Source of the DNA: Diadema setosum
Taxonomy: Eukaryota > Echinodermata > Echinoidea > Diadematoida > Diadematidae
Assembly (NCBI RefSeq): GCF_964275005.1
Contig: NW_027307660.1
Coordinates: 248,001 to 312,000 of the forward strand
Reading direction: 5' to 3'
DNA: 64,000 nt
The stretch's first letter is position 1, and each line of letters opens with the position of its first letter. Under the pieces are notes generated by a model, which searched no databases, had not been told where the DNA came from, and worked only from the letters and a program-made list of their open reading frames with translations. Below are positions 13,501 to 23,406 of the stretch, in pieces. The translations under genes and the position numbers were made by a program.

Positions 13501-16500
13501 TAGTAGTGATCTCCTGGAACATTGTACAGTTTAGTTTTCTAATTGTTATACTCTAGTACAGAAAGTGATTGTGGTGCCCAGTCAGCCCCAGTGCCTGCTT
13601 TAGTGCAGGATACAATAATATCATGTTTGTTTAATAATTGTTGATAACATTGTCATTTTTCCAAGCTACATACAAGGTGTGCCCATAAATCATGAGTACA
13701 ACTTAAATCAGGGCAAGTGCATGACTACAACATTGATCTGTTAATACTCTTTTAGTCTTATTATGTACTCTTGAAAAATGAAATTAAGATAAAACCATTT
13801 GTTTTGATAGGTTCCTTTGATATATTGCATATGCCATTGAAATTTTGGAAAATTACTCATTTTCACTGTTATGTCTGAAAAAAAAAAAAAAAAATTAACA
13901 AAGACTATCCCGAATATTTTTATTTGTCATAACGTGATGATGAAACTAGGTGATTTTCAACTCTTTCTGCACATATTGAATGGATGTAGTACTATGATCC
14001 AGCAAATTATGATCATTATCATGATATCATCACTCATCATTCTGTCACTATTACAGTAGTAATATGACGCATATTCATAACTTAACCCTAACTAGGCCGG
14101 GGGGGGGCCTCCGAGGCCCCCCCCTCGACGTTCCGCGCGATGTATCGCTAACGTGAAAAGCTATCGCCGTGACGTTTCATGACTTTTTACTGTCGAGTCT
14201 CCCGCATCTTTTGACACCAAATTTGCGATGCCCGGGCGCGCGGTTCCGAAGTTTTGCATAAATATGTACTCGCATGTCAGACCAAAAATTGCTCAAAAAC
14301 GTGAATTCGTGTACAATTTCAATGGAAACTGTGCTTACAGTCAAATTTCATAAAAGCATGATTATTTTGGGGTTTTATTGATTAAAATCAACTAATAACA
14401 TATTTTCTCGTTCAGAACAATGTCGCGGACAAGTTTCATCGAAAAAACAATGAAAAACATAAAGTCGAAAAAACAAAGAAATACATAAGAAATTCAAAAA
14501 ACAATAAAATACTTAAGAAATTTTTTTGGATGGCTCAATTTTTTTCTCTTATATTTGCTTAGGACACAAAAAAGAATATTTACACAAAAAAATGTGCCCA
14601 TTTCGGGCTTTATTTAGTGATTTATACCAAATTGTCTGATTTCATGCATCATTATGCATAAATTAGCATAATTTAGCATAAATGACAATTTTTCAAAAAT
14701 CTAACTTCATAGTACTTTAGATTACATCATAGGCAATGTGTGTGCCAATTTTCGTCGCGATCGCGCGGTCGACGGCCGAGATATGGAGGGGGGGCCTGGG
14801 AGGCCCCCCCCCGGCTCTATGATCTACCTAAATAGCCCGGCCTAGTTAGGGTTAATCAATTACAAGTGATAATGATAGGTAATCAATCAGAAAATTCTTG
14901 CAAGAAAGTTCTCAGAATTCAATCAATTATACTTGTATTATTACACTTCAGTTATCAAGCAGCTTTAAATAGATACACAATTTGCCCTACTTTTTTGCAA
15001 GAAAAATATCTTAGAAAAGAAGTATGTTGTAAGATTATTTCCAACGTCAACTTTAGACGCATTTTTCTTCCTTCAGTAATCTTCAAGTTTGTATGAGTAA
15101 ATCTGATGACATACCACATATTGTTTGTTGCAAAACATGTAGCACTCTGTTTTTTATTGCCAAAATCAGTGATTTCTCTCTCTCTCTCTCTGTGGTTGAT
15201 GACCAGGACGAGATATTTGGCACAGCGTACATTGCAGCCCTCTACCTCAAGTACAAGATGAACTTCTCCGGCAAGGTCTACCTGATGGGGTCAAAGGGCA
15301 TGGAAGAGGAGATGAAACTTCACGGCATCGCATACACAGGCACAGGAGTAGGTAACCTTTGACCCTGCCTCCTAGTTATTGTTCAATACAGAAGATAGCA
15401 TGTGTCATGTTGTCACTCCTTTTTGATAGTTTGTATGTCCATCTAGATGTCTTGGTTTATCTATCTATGTACATGTTGTTACGACTTTTGATTTTTTTTC
15501 AACATTTCTTCATCCCATGTGGTGTCTGTTTCTTCATACAGTTTGTACATTGATATTACATAGTGACGTGCAAAATTTTTGAAGTGATTTTTTTTCAGTG
15601 AATTATGGAAGGCAAACTCTTATCCCATACACAGAACTACAAGTCTCATGTTGACTGATATTTTCTTCCAAAATTAAAAATTGAACATACTTTCTCCCAG
15701 AGAATGCTATTTTTAAAAAATTTTCTAGACTGCAAAAGCAACAGATTTTACATTTCTGAATTTTTCAGGGTGTGAAAATTCAGCCCACGGATCAGATTAA
15801 TTTTTGGCTGCCTTTCTCTCCTTTCCTGCTCTAAAATGTCCTTGAACAGCCTGACCATTCGCCAGATAATGTATTGGAGCACACAGGGGAAGTAACACTT
15901 GATCCAGAGGTGAGTTAGTATGTGCAGCTAACGGTAGGTTAACGGTGGGGGGGGGGATGGATTCCTCCCCCCTCTGAGATCTCGGCCATCGGTGGTGCGA
16001 TCGCGATGAAATTTTGCATGCGTGAGACACGCGTCATAATCTACAAGATTACGTCATAAGATTTTTTGAAACAATCAATTTCTAATTTTAATTAATTAAT
16101 TATGCAAATTAAGCTCAAGATCATATTTTAGTCTAATTAAAAGCATCGAGAGTCTAATTTTCGATCTGTAAATCTGTTTTAGCATATTCAACAATTGTAC
16201 ATCACAAAAACTTCCAAAACTCATTTCAATTCTTATGTATTTTATTGTTTTCAGAATTTCTTATGTATTTCTCTGTTTTTCAACTTTTGTTTTTTCTTTG
16301 TTTTTTCATGGGAAATTGTCTCTGACTACTTTTCTACCATAATTAGCACAAAATCAATCAATGAAAGTGATTAATTGTAAAAATAATCAGGTTTTTATGA
16401 CTTTCATGACAGAGCACTGTTTCCCATAGGAAATGTACACAAAATCACAAAATTATGCCCATTTTGGGGTGACATTCCGCTTCGCAAAAGTATGCGTGGA

Positions 16501-19500
16501 CGTTGCAAATTTGGTCTCAAAAGGTTAAATGCGCAAGACTTGAATAAACAAAGTCAAGAAGCCTCGCGATGAGGCCTTCTCGCGTTACAGAATTATAGCG
16601 CGAAACATCGAGGGGGGGGGGGCGGAATCCCCAGCCCTTTTAGGGTTAAATTAACTAAATATACATTTGCAAGAATGTATATCTGACTGGATTAAAAAAA
16701 AACACACACACACATGCACAGACACTTTCTGCACACTAAGCACTGTTTTGCCTTTATTGCTACTGTTGTGCGTCAGCTGTTTTCATTGCTTGTTGATCGT
16801 CAGTCAGTTTATCACGATTTCATAACAACCATTTGTTTCCTTTGTTTAAATTGTCCCACCAGTTATATGGCTGTACAAATAAACAATCCTTTTTTTTTTA
16901 TGTTGTGTGTAGGTAATATTTTGTAACCATGACTACTGGTAAACATCAACACAGAAAGTTGCACCAACTGATGTTTTGGTATGTCTGAGAGTAAAGTGCA
17001 TCTTGGTACTTCCATTGCAATGATGATTACCGGTATCATTTTCCCCCACTGAGTAGGTTAAGGGTGTCGTTCTGGGCTTCGACCACCACTTCAGCTACAT
17101 GAAGATCATGAGGGCGGCATCGTACCTCAACAGGCCTGGCAGCTTCTTCATTGCGACGAACGAAGACCCGCAGTTCCCTGTCAAAGGCTCAGATGTCGTT
17201 GTACCAGGTAGTTCTTGAAGACCATTGGTTCTCTTTTGTTGTGGTGGCAGGGGGGGGGGGGAGGGGGGAGGGTGAGGGGAGTGGTGTACTAGGGGTGGGG
17301 CTCAGGTACATGTAGTTGCTGAAAGGGTTTTAAATCTTTACAATACTGTGCTTTGTCAGCTGATTGGCACATCAGCTGAAGTGCACCCTTTGTTGATGTG
17401 TGGAAACGAATGGCCAATGAGTAGAGATCATCTAATCCAGAATCAAGGTAATCCCCATCCTGTCTCAATGACATTCCTGTATAGACTAGACAGAGGCTCA
17501 TTGTTACACTTCAGTGCACTGGCTTTACTTTCAGTTGGATGAGTTTTCAATACTGAATGCTATTGAAATATCATGGCAAATGCAGCTGAGTGCCTGACCA
17601 CATGAACGCTGTAATAATCAGTTGAGGACGGACAGATTTTGCTACAACATGCATTTTCCCATAGACACCTGCGTGAGTATACTCTGCACTAGTCTCCAAT
17701 GGGTTAACGCACTTTAAAGGTCATGCACCACAGTTGTAATGGGAAGATAGTCAAGGATAAAACAGGGAGCAGTGTCCATTTAACTAATTGCTTTACTGGA
17801 CACAGGGATGTTATCCAGTAACCCTTTGTATGAAAATTGCAATACATGTATGTGGGTGTCAGTGAGTTTATAAAGACCAGACTTTCATAATGACATGCAT
17901 ATGAATGCAGCTACTCTGTAGTTCATGTTCCTTGTGTATCCCAGGGGTGCTATCTCATTTGGGGACATTTTTCGTTTGCTTGGTTTTCATTATGTGCATT
18001 GTGAGAGTAAAAACAGTTCCAAACGTTATTTTCATCAGGGTTGCATCCACACGCATATTCAAGCAATCGATTGCTTCAATTTATGTGTTGGTACCCAGGT
18101 ATAACGTCATAGACTTTGTACTTCCTAATGTTAGTGTGCTTTTGCACTTTGTTAATGAATAAGTCAGGTTTAGTAACATTAAAAAGTCCATGAATACCAA
18201 TCAGATACACATATTCTTACAGCAATAAGTCATGATGTTGTTGTGCAATGTGTAATTGGTTTATGAGCACTAGGGAACCCTAAGCCTCGTGAAACTAGTT
18301 TTGTAATATTCAAATGAGACTTGAATTAACACAATTTTTACTGGCATAATATTAGTCCAGTGACATTAGCGACATTTTCTCATTATACCGGTATGTACAC
18401 CATACAAAGAACTATGAATAGCATTTAGAAAAAGAAGAGAATAATAACAACAACAAAAATCTTTGACTTTAACAAAAAGCACCTGAAAAGTGTAGGATGC
18501 ATATTGCTAGAAGTGTTTTTGAAACATTAGTGATGCTTACTCTTGTTTTTTATTTGTATTCAGTAAAAAGTCAAACTAGTAAGTGTCTTTTTTTTTTCTT
18601 TATTTCAAATTACTCCTTTGATTTCCAGGTTTATCATTTGAAAACAAAATCTGTTTCAAGAAGTGCTTTTTAATATACAATACATAAAAAGAGGGATTTT
18701 GGTCACAAAAAATGACTTGCAGAATCCCCCTTTTTTTATAAACATTAAATTCAGAGAATAAGTTGAATCTTTGAGGTCAAACAAGCCAATGTCAGAGTTT
18801 TTCACAGACAGAAAGTTGCCTTTGCAAGGGAAACAATGTTTTGTTCTCTTTTCTTTTCTCTTAATTTGTTTGCATGTGTGTGTTTTATCCAAAAACCAGG
18901 AACAGGCTCACTAGTGGTGCCAGTTGAAACTGCATCAAAGCGGAGAGCAACTGTCATGGGAAAGCCACAGAGGTTCATGTTTGAATGCATTCAAGAAAAG
19001 TAAGTGTGATTTGTGTATATAGACAGATGTAAAAAGCTAGCGATGTTTAATGAAAGAAAAATTGCCTGCCTCATGGTATACCTTTCAAACATTGACAAAA
19101 AATGGGGATGTTTGTTTTTGCTAAATCTTGTTTGAGTTTAATAGTTTGACAAGTTATTCAATCTGGCCAACTGGACTAACAGGAGAATAACACAGAGAGA
19201 AACAACAGTCCAGTGCATTAGACTGAACAAATTATTTCTTTTATGAGTAAATGAAGCTATCATGCTGAAGATAAAATGTTCAGTTTTCCTCGAGTGTTCA
19301 ACCAGATTGTCAGGCAGTGAAACCTACATGTAGCAGTGATGTGTTATTTCTGGCCCATCACTGTCATGAATGTCTCTCAGATCTTTGGTCTTTCATCTTG
19401 AGCAAATCCCATCCCTAGGTAGCAATGATCGTTCAGTGCTGCAGTCTGCCATTAGCTAGTCAAGAATACAAATATTGACTGCTCATGAGGACGATGGTGG

Positions 19501-20892
19501 AAATAATCATTCCCAAGGTGCTTTTCATACCGAACCTTCTATCACCCTGAGGCGTTAGCCACCATCCACCACCATCCCAATACAGAGCAATTAATATTTG
19601 TCTTTAAAATATATACCTCATCGTTTAAGACTACACAGTGCAGGTCTAACTAGTTAATACATGTAGCTATGTCAAGATCTTGGGCTAGTCACATACGAAG
19701 TAGATTCTTGGTCTAGCCCTATGCCTAGTGGTAGTTCTACCGTAGAGCTAAACAGGCCACAGCACTTGCTTGCATCGTTTTCGTACATTTCGTAGACTAG
19801 CCAGGATTACTCACGTGGCCTTCTGCGAGCTCCTGCGTAAAATCTTGACTGAAGATTACAGTATCCAACTTCCTGTCGATTGTGTTTTAATTCGATATTT
19901 CCAACATTGTCTGTTGAGATATGTCTTTGCTTCATACAAATCCTAGAGTATAACTGCTCCAAATCCTCCGGCTCCGCATTCAACTCACTTCAAATCACTG
20001 AGGAGCACTCACCATGCCATGTCGAAATATGCCTGTGCGCTAATAGCTAGTGTGTGTGATGATTTGCGCATGTGTTAAAATATGTAGGATGCGCGTATTA
20101 CAGTGGACATCGTTGGAGGGGGTGCGGACACCGCGCGCGAAGTCTATGTGTACTTGTTAAGTGTGCAAAAGTCGAGGAGGGTTTACAGATTCTATCACCA
20201 GGGTTTTGCCTTACTATTACAAGGGGTTTGGCTTTCTATCACTTGACCTGAAAACCCTGAGGCAATGATAGACGGAAGTGCATCTTGTCACATGATATAC
20301 TTTTGACCAATCAGTAATAAGAATCTCAATTATGAGGTTTATAACACAATTTCAGTAATTTGAAATGGTGCCATTCCAATGTACTCAGGCAGAGCTTTTT
20401 ATTAAAAAAAAATGAAGTAGCTGCATGGAAAGACTAAGCTATAATCCAAACAAACCATCTTCGAGAAATGATAAAAATGTCTGTCACAAGCCACTCAGCA
20501 GCTTGTTATGTATAGGAGATTATTTGCTGAGGTACATTGCTGAATATTTTGGGACTATCTTTCCAAAGAAAGCGTCATTCAAATGAAGTTCACCCTGCTC
20601 AGTCTCAACTTAGAAACTCTTTTAACTCCAGTTGGACATCTGTTTCACACCTTGCTGTCCTTGTTCCAGGTTCAAGGTTGACCCCACGCGGACCGTCATG
20701 GTGGGCGACCGTCTGAGCACGGACATTCTCCTCGGCAAGAACTGTAGCCTGCAGACACTGGCCGTACTGACCGGTATCACCAACGAGGAGGAGATCCTCC
20801 GTTGCCAAGGTAGCGAGAGTCCAGAGGAGAGGAGGATGGTGCCCGACTTCTACATCGAGTCCATCGGCCATTTAGGCAAACTTATAGAATGA
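1446..20892 (+). CDS. PGP: Phosphoglycolate / glycerol-3-phosphate phosphatase (HAD superfamily), complete 8-exon gene
   Basis: This gene encodes a cytosolic HAD-type phosphatase. The family hydrolyses 2-phosphoglycolate and glycerol-3-phosphate and clears toxic by-products of glycolytic enzymes. Exons by my reading: 1446-1527, 12477-12544, 13367-13459, 15207-15347, 15850-15909, 17057-17207, 18900-18999 and 20670-20892. They total 918 nt, giving 305 residues plus TGA, close to the roughly 320 residues of animal homologues. All junctions keep frame with GT donors and AG acceptors. Visible motifs: D25-C-D27-G-V-L-W (motif I: nucleophile and acid/base), T58-N-N-S (motif II), G-K220-P (motif III) and G-D245-R-L-S-T-D250 (motif IV, Mg binding). 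Between them, exons 3-7 carry the C2-type cap. The start is the only ATG in frame shortly before motif I. Intron 1 (about 10.9 kb) holds a LINE and several other repeats. The vertebrate pyridoxal phosphatase paralogue is an alternative name; the overall pattern looks closer to PGP. Confidence 0.93.
1905..2519 (-). pseudogene. C-terminal part of the LINE reverse transcriptase ORF
   Basis: The minus-strand frame encodes Y-L-G-I-T-L-S, then R-P-I-L-E-Y-A-S-S-V-W-D-P, then R-I-Q-R-Q-A-A-R-F and ends with W-N-Q-L-P, the usual closing motifs of CR1/Jockey-type ORF2. It ends at TGA (1905-1907). Upstream it is cut by the GTGACC element at 2520; the missing 15 or so codons continue at 3215-3260 and then at 5013 and above. 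Confidence 0.85.
2520..3210. mobile_element. GTGACC-end non-autonomous DNA transposon, family 2, copy A
   Basis: It starts GTGACCGTGCACCTC and ends with the inverted counterpart GGTGCAGGGTCAC, with AAAGTCGC / GGCGACTTTTTG continuing the inverted repeat to about 33 bp. The flanks carry ATGT on both sides (2516-2519 and 3211-3214). It is 691 bp with no ORF. It interrupts the LINE ORF within an H-T-Y-Q-F-C coding stretch, so it is younger than the LINE. Two relatives lie at 21812 and 57281. Confidence 0.85.
3261..5012. mobile_element. hAT-like non-autonomous DNA transposon inserted in the LINE
   Basis: It begins CAGGCCTCGAATTAAGC and ends with the inverse ATTTCGAGGCCTG. Both ends are followed inward by GC-rich GGCCA/GGGCA words. 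The flanks are a 6-bp direct repeat CATTTA (3255-3260 and 5013-5018). CAGG-type ends and short duplications suggest a hAT-like element, although hAT usually makes 8 bp, so the superfamily is tentative. No transposase is visible. It contains a second element at 3418-4175. Confidence 0.7.
3418..4175. mobile_element. GTGACC-end non-autonomous DNA transposon, family 1, copy a
   Basis: It starts GTGACCCGCTACAACAAAAT and ends with the inverted TTTTTGTTGTAGCGGGTCAC, and the inverted repeat extends through CCTAAAGTCG. It is 758 bp, flanked by ATTT on both sides (3414-3417 and 4176-4179). It is nearly colinear with the copy at 50164-50922. It has no coding capacity I can recognise. It sits inside the hAT-like element, so it arrived last or with it. 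Confidence 0.87.
4880..5733 (-). pseudogene. LINE reverse transcriptase core, frameshifted
   Basis: The minus-strand frames encode F-R-A-K-R-S-T-E-T-Q, then L-L-D-F-T-K-A-F-D-K-V, then S-G-V-P-Q-G-T, then (after a frameshift near 5195) L-F-A-D-D-C-L-L-Y, the catalytic FADD box. These are the standard RT blocks of APE-type LINEs. The LINE sequence stops at 5013; residues read below that point belong to the inserted hAT-like element and are not LINE. Confidence 0.87.
5760..6628 (-). pseudogene. LINE ORF2, end of endonuclease and linker to RT, frameshifted
   Basis: This minus-strand frame carries D-L-V-F-T-N-N and G-I-S-D-H-D-A-V-V, the last catalytic block of the APE-type endonuclease (SDH). 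A basic linker (R-R-M-V-K-K-K-Q-R-L-Y-N-K-A-R) and R-F-W-S-F-I-K follow. A frameshift near 5945 separates the last part, which reads N-K-S-P-G-P-D-G, the start of the RT domain. Confidence 0.85.
6561..8012 (-). pseudogene. LINE ORF with 2A-like motif, two PHD-type zinc fingers and APE endonuclease N-terminus
   Basis: This is the longest open frame of the window (483 codons). Residues 105-113 read GDVEMNPGP, the canonical 2A ribosome-skipping core. Two Cys/His-rich fingers follow at roughly 123-173 and 176-226, with C-C-C-C-H-C-C-C spacing of PHD type. The endonuclease starts near 285 (I-L-L-T-N-C-Q-S-V-R-S-K), then C-G-T-E-S-W-L and T-G-D-F-N-L-P-N-I-S-W. A run of G codons (C-tract at 6952-6962) may be slippage. 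A frame further upstream (8202-7948) may be the original N-terminus, shifted out of phase. The ATG at 8012 is therefore not certain. Confidence 0.85.
7674..7700 (-). other. 2A-like translational recoding motif in the LINE ORF
   Basis: The nine codons encode G-D-V-E-M-N-P-G-P. In known 2A peptides the ribosome fails to form the last Gly-Pro bond and releases the upstream product. Here it would detach about 112 residues from the zinc-finger/endonuclease/RT polyprotein. The upstream residues (R-T-V-V-M-G-L-I-M-C-S) are hydrophobic, as usual for 2A. Such motifs are known from CR1-type LINEs of invertebrates. Confidence 0.85.
8451..11000. other. PGP: PGP intron 1, non-coding stretch with a GC-rich block
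   Basis: I see no supported exon. Features are a very GC-rich block at about 9530-9580 (GCGCGCGGCCGCCGCGC), poly-T runs near 10345 and 10440, and CTAGTA-rich degenerate simple sequence at 8990-9055 and 10785-10960. The GC block could be an internal promoter or a repeat remnant; nothing else supports either. Confidence 0.4.
11211..11425 (-). pseudogene. Relic of a LINE reverse transcriptase C-terminus
   Basis: A minus-strand frame reads K-D-T-T-Y-K-T-L-K-I-P-I-L-D-Y, then V-W-E-P-H-S-G-H and Q-I-L-D-L-Y-S-K-R. This matches the L-V-R-P-I-L-E-Y-...-V-W-(D/E)-P block of CR1-type ORF2 seen intact at 2350-2280. It is short, with stops on the upstream side, and is a dead fragment. Confidence 0.6.
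11525..11620. repeat. 48-bp tandem duplication
   Basis: The unit starting GTAGACGTAATCTTGATTTT occurs twice, back to back and apparently without change, so the duplication is recent. No gene is involved. Confidence 0.85.
12028..12295. mobile_element. Short GC-rich inverted-repeat element just upstream of PGP exon 2
   Basis: The left arm contains GCGGTGATTCAGCCGACCCC and the right arm the inverse GGGGTCGGCTGAGACACCGC. Outside them lie GGGCAGCGCCAT and its near-inverse ATGGCTGCGCCC. The arms are 40 bp or more around a core with repeated TGCGCGA words. It looks like a MITE; no target duplication is clear. Confidence 0.55.
12477..12544 (+). CDS. PGP: PGP exon 2 (rest of motif I)
   Basis: The acceptor CCATAG is followed by GG GTC TTA TGG, completing D-G-V-L-W, then P-I-P-G-A-V-D-T-I-N-K-L. 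The donor is GTAAGT after ATG, phase 0. Confidence 0.92.
13367..13459 (+). CDS. PGP: PGP exon 3 (HAD motif II)
   Basis: The acceptor CCTTCAG is followed by 31 codons containing L-F-V-T-N-N-S-T-K-S-R, the motif II Thr/Ser that holds the phosphate. The donor is GTATGA, phase 0. Confidence 0.93.
14086..14851 (+). mobile_element. TTAA-flanked G-tract hairpin element, copy 1
   Basis: It is bounded by TTAA on both sides (14082-14085 and 14852-14855), with inverted ends CCCTAACTAGGCCGGG and GCCCGGCCTAGTTAGGG. Just inside each end is a G9/C8-type hairpin: the 5' one centred on CCTCCGAGG, the 3' one on CCTGGGAGG. The interior keeps the family words CGACGTTCCGCG, AAATACATAAGAAATTC and GGCCGAGAT. CCCT ends with TTAA duplication resemble piggyBac. 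It has no ORF. Confidence 0.82.
15207..15347 (+). CDS. PGP: PGP exon 4 (start of the C2 cap)
   Basis: The acceptor GACCAG is followed by 47 codons, D-E-I-F-G-T-A-Y ... I-A-Y-T-G-T-G. I use the donor GTAGGT at 15348, which keeps phase 0 into exon 5 and gives Y-T-G-T-G-P-D. The better-looking donor GTAACC four bases downstream would put a stop in exon 5. Confidence 0.85.
15850..15909 (+). CDS. PGP: PGP exon 5 (cap, variable loop)
   Basis: This 20-codon exon (P-D-H-S-P-D ... L-D-P-E) lies between acceptor TTGAACAG and donor GTGAGT, phase 0 on both sides. It corresponds to the weakly conserved loop before V-K-G-V-V-L-G-F-D. Confidence 0.8.
15943..16645 (-). mobile_element. TTAA-flanked G-tract hairpin element, copy 2 (reverse orientation)
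   Basis: TTAA lies on both sides (15939-15942 and 16646-16649). The right end CCAGCCCTTTTAGGG is the family terminus; the left end (CGGTGGGGGG) has lost its matching inverted repeat. Both ends keep G/C-tract hairpins around GGATTCC/GGAATCC. The conserved words appear as reverse complements (CGCGAAACATCGAGG at the right), so it is inverted relative to copy 1. It lies 30 bp downstream of PGP exon 5. Confidence 0.78.
17057..17207 (+). CDS. PGP: PGP exon 6 (cap domain core)
   Basis: It encodes V-K-G-V-V-L-G-F-D-H-H-F-S-Y-M-K and F-I-A-T-N-E-D-P, the most recognisable cap segment of PGP-family phosphatases. It ends on one base of a split glycine codon, donor GTAGTT. Confidence 0.93.
18900..18999 (+). 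CDS. PGP: PGP exon 7 (HAD motif III lysine)
   Basis: It begins with the other two bases of the glycine codon and reads G-T-G-S-L-V ... A-T-V-M-G-K-P-Q-R-F-M-F. The lysine of G-K-P is motif III. The donor GTAAGT leaves phase 2. Confidence 0.92.
20670..20892 (+). CDS. PGP: PGP exon 8 (HAD motif IV and C-terminus)
   Basis: The acceptor TTCCAG is followed by the last base of a Lys codon, then V-M-V-G-D-R-L-S-T-D-I-L-L-G (Mg-binding motif IV), M-V-P-D-F-Y and the TGA at 20890-20892. The exon is clearly more GC-rich than its surroundings. The 3' UTR may run into the TTAA element that begins 33 bp downstream. Confidence 0.94.
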
Positions 20893-20925
20893 TAGATGTA
20901 CCAACATAGGTCTCATGCAGGTTAA

Positions 20926-21553
20926 CCCTAAAAGGGGTGGGGGGGGGGGGGGGGGCGGAATCCGCCCCTCCCCCCTCGACGTTTCGCGCTATAATTCTGT
21001 AACGTGAGAAGGCCTCATCGCGAGGCTTCTTGACTTTCTTCGTTCAAGTCTCGCGCAACTTTTGAGACCAAATTTGCAATGTCCGCGCATACTTTTGCGA
21101 AGCCACGCCCATTTTTGTAACGGAATGTTGCCCCAAAACGGGCAAAATTTTGTGATTTTGTGTACATTTCCTATGGAAAACAGTGCTCTGTCATGAAAGT
21201 CATAAGAACCTGATTATTTGTGCAATTAATCACTTTTATTGATTAATTTTGTGCTAATTATGGTAGAAAAGTGGTCAGTGACAATTTCCAATGAAAAAAC
21301 AAAGAAAAAACAAAAGTTGAAAAACAAGGAAATACATAAGAAATTCTGAAAACAATAAAATGCATAAGAATTGAAATGAGTTTTGGAAGTTTTTGTGATG
21401 TACAATTGTTGAATATGCTAAAACAGATTGACAGATCAAAAATTAGACTCTCAATGGGGGGGGGGGGGGGGGGGGAGGGAATCCATCCCCCCCCCCTCCC
21501 CTCCCCCGGGCCCCCGGTCTGAGCATAGCCAAAAAAGCCCGGCCCCTTTAGGG
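20926..21553 (+). mobile_element. TTAA-flanked G-tract hairpin element, copy 3 (internally deleted)
   Basis: TTAA lies at 20922-20925 and 21554-21557. The ends are CCCTAAAAGGGG and GGCCCCTTTAGGG. The 5' hairpin is G-tract-CGGAATCCG-C-tract and the 3' one G-tract-AGGGAATCCAT-C-tract. Compared with copy 5 it lacks about 150 bp between CTCTCAATG and the 3' G-tract. It starts only 30 bp after the PGP stop codon and abuts the next element on its right. Confidence 0.85.
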
Positions 21554-21557
21554 TTAA

Positions 21558-22636
21558 AGGGATAACTTTTTCGTTGAGATTTGGCATTCAAAATCTAACT
21601 TTTTGCTAGATAATAAAAAACCACATATTATGACATATGAAAGAGCATACACTTCTAAGAGTCATTCAAAGTTTATTTGATGAAATTCCATTTTGAAATC
21701 CTGAGATATCCCGAAACAAAGTGAAACAAAGTGGTCCTGATGAAAGGTGGGTCCAACCTTTTATCAGGACCTCTTTGTTTTTGGACATTTCAAAAGAGAT
21801 TTTCATCAAATGTGACCGTGCATCACAAAACGAACAAAAAGTCGCCCCCCCCCCCCGATTTTATGTGAAGACTCAAAAAAGGTGAAACGGCTCAAACAAG
21901 TTAATTTTTTTCATATTTTCTGAAAGAGTTACCATTCTACTACATTATTCGTAAGTTTGGGATCATAAAATTAATGGGAAAGTGCATTTTCAGCAGTTTT
22001 TCTACAATATTTTTTTTTTGTAGAGTAATGAGATCAGGTATGTCTCAGAGGCCCCTTTTCACTTCTTGATAACCCTTTGCACACTCTTCACTTTCAAGTC
22101 TGATAACTTTTGAAGGGATAACACCACTGCTTTGAAAGTTTGCATTAATCATGGGCAGAATGTGTTGATAATGCATGCTCAATTTCAACTTAATCTGATA
22201 ATCCGTTTATTGTTGTTGCTCCAGTGGTTGACTTCCTGTTTTTTGTCCCATTCATCCTCAGCAGAGCTAGCACGGTTTGGTAAAGATTAAGCGCTTATTA
22301 TAGACAGATACACCGTGTACCTCAGAGCCCCTTTTCTCGGTTCACACTTTTCCAGAGTGTGTGCTTTCTTTCTGATATTTAGATAGGTTAGGAGAGTCCA
22401 TTTCAAGTGAGTTATACATCATCTTAAAGTTTAGGGTCTACTCTTTCAGAATCTGCCCTTGGCTAAAAATTCATGTCTCGCAACTTTTTGTTGGTTTTGT
22501 GATGCAGGGTCACAAATAAACTTTGAATTCCTCTCTTGCATATGCTCTTTCATATTTCATATTAAAGAGGTTTTCATCGTCTCACAAAAGAGTTGGAAAC
22601 ATAAGGCCCCATCTCAATCAAAACTGTACCATCCCT
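21558..22636. mobile_element. Kolobok/T2-like TTAAAGGG element, split by a GTGACC element
   Basis: It starts TTAAAGGGATAAC and ends with the inverse ACTGTACCATCCCTTTAA. TTAA on both sides is shared with the flanking G-tract elements. The sequence matches the copy at 55477-55863 (GAGATATC, TTTCATCAAAT, CTCTTTCATATTTCAT, AATCAAAACTGTACC). The T2/Kolobok MITE consensus TTAAAGG suggests the superfamily. It is interrupted by 21812-22513; without that it is about 375 bp. Confidence 0.72.
21812..22513. mobile_element. GTGACC-end non-autonomous DNA transposon, family 2, copy B
   Basis: It starts GTGACCGTGCATCACAAAAC and ends GTTTTGTGATGCAGGGTCAC, flanked by AAAT on both sides (21808-21811 and 22514-22517). 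It is 702 bp. It carries a C-tract expansion near its left end where copies A and C read normal sequence. It sits inside the Kolobok-like element. Confidence 0.87.
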
Positions 22637-22640
22637 TTAA

Positions 22641-23406
22641 CCCTATTCTAACTGGGGGGGGGTCAAATTGACCCCCCCCTCGACGTTTCGCGCCACGATT
22701 TTGCAACGCGCAAAGATTTTGCCGCGTCGTTTCACGACTTTTTTCGTTGAAGTCTCTCGCATATTTTGAGACCAAATTTGCGACGTCCGGGTACACCGTT
22801 TTGAAGTTACGTAATGTTTTGCATATGCATGTCAACCAAAAAACAGCTCAAATTCATGATAACGTGTGCAAATCCAATGCAAATTGTGTTTTTTGGTAAA
22901 ATTGATATAAACTAGATTATTTCAACTTTTAACCATTGATATTAATCAATTCTAGTGTAGATAAGCTTGAAAAAGTGCCTGCAACAAATTTTGGCAAAAA
23001 AACAATAGAAAACAAAAGGTCGAAAAAACAATAAAATACATAAGAAATTAGCAAAACAATAAAAAACAAAAGAAATTGATTTCGATTGTGCTATTTTTGT
23101 ACACGAAAATTGTTTGATGTGTCTTGAGGAATTCTGACACAAAAATTTAGCAATCCTTCAGTCTTTTTAATGGAGTTATAGGTGAAAATATGATTTCATG
23201 CACAAATTTGCATAATTAATTAATTAAAAATAGAAAGGCAATATTTTTCTATTGTATGACCATGTAATCCTGTAGTTGGCATCCAGCTCTATCTTCAGGC
23301 AAAATTTCGCGGCGATCGCGCGATCGGCGGCCGAGATCTGAAGGGGGGGTCAAATTGACCCCCCCTCAGTAAAAACTTGGTCTCAAATAGCCCAGTTAGA
23401 ATAGGG
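22641..23406 (+). mobile_element. TTAA-flanked G-tract hairpin element, copy 4
   Basis: TTAA lies at 22637-22640 and 23407-23410. The ends are CCCTATTCTAACTGGG and CCCAGTTAGAATAGGG, a 16-bp perfect inverted repeat different from copies 3 and 5. The two subterminal hairpins are the same palindrome at both ends: a G-tract, TCAAATTGA, then a C-tract. The inner words are CGACGTTTCGCG and GCGATCGCGCGATCGGCGG. Confidence 0.85.

Noticed and set aside
20605..20871. Minus-strand frame opposite PGP exon 8
   Set aside because: Shadow of the GC-rich PGP exon on the other strand; the plus-strand frame carries the HAD motif IV.
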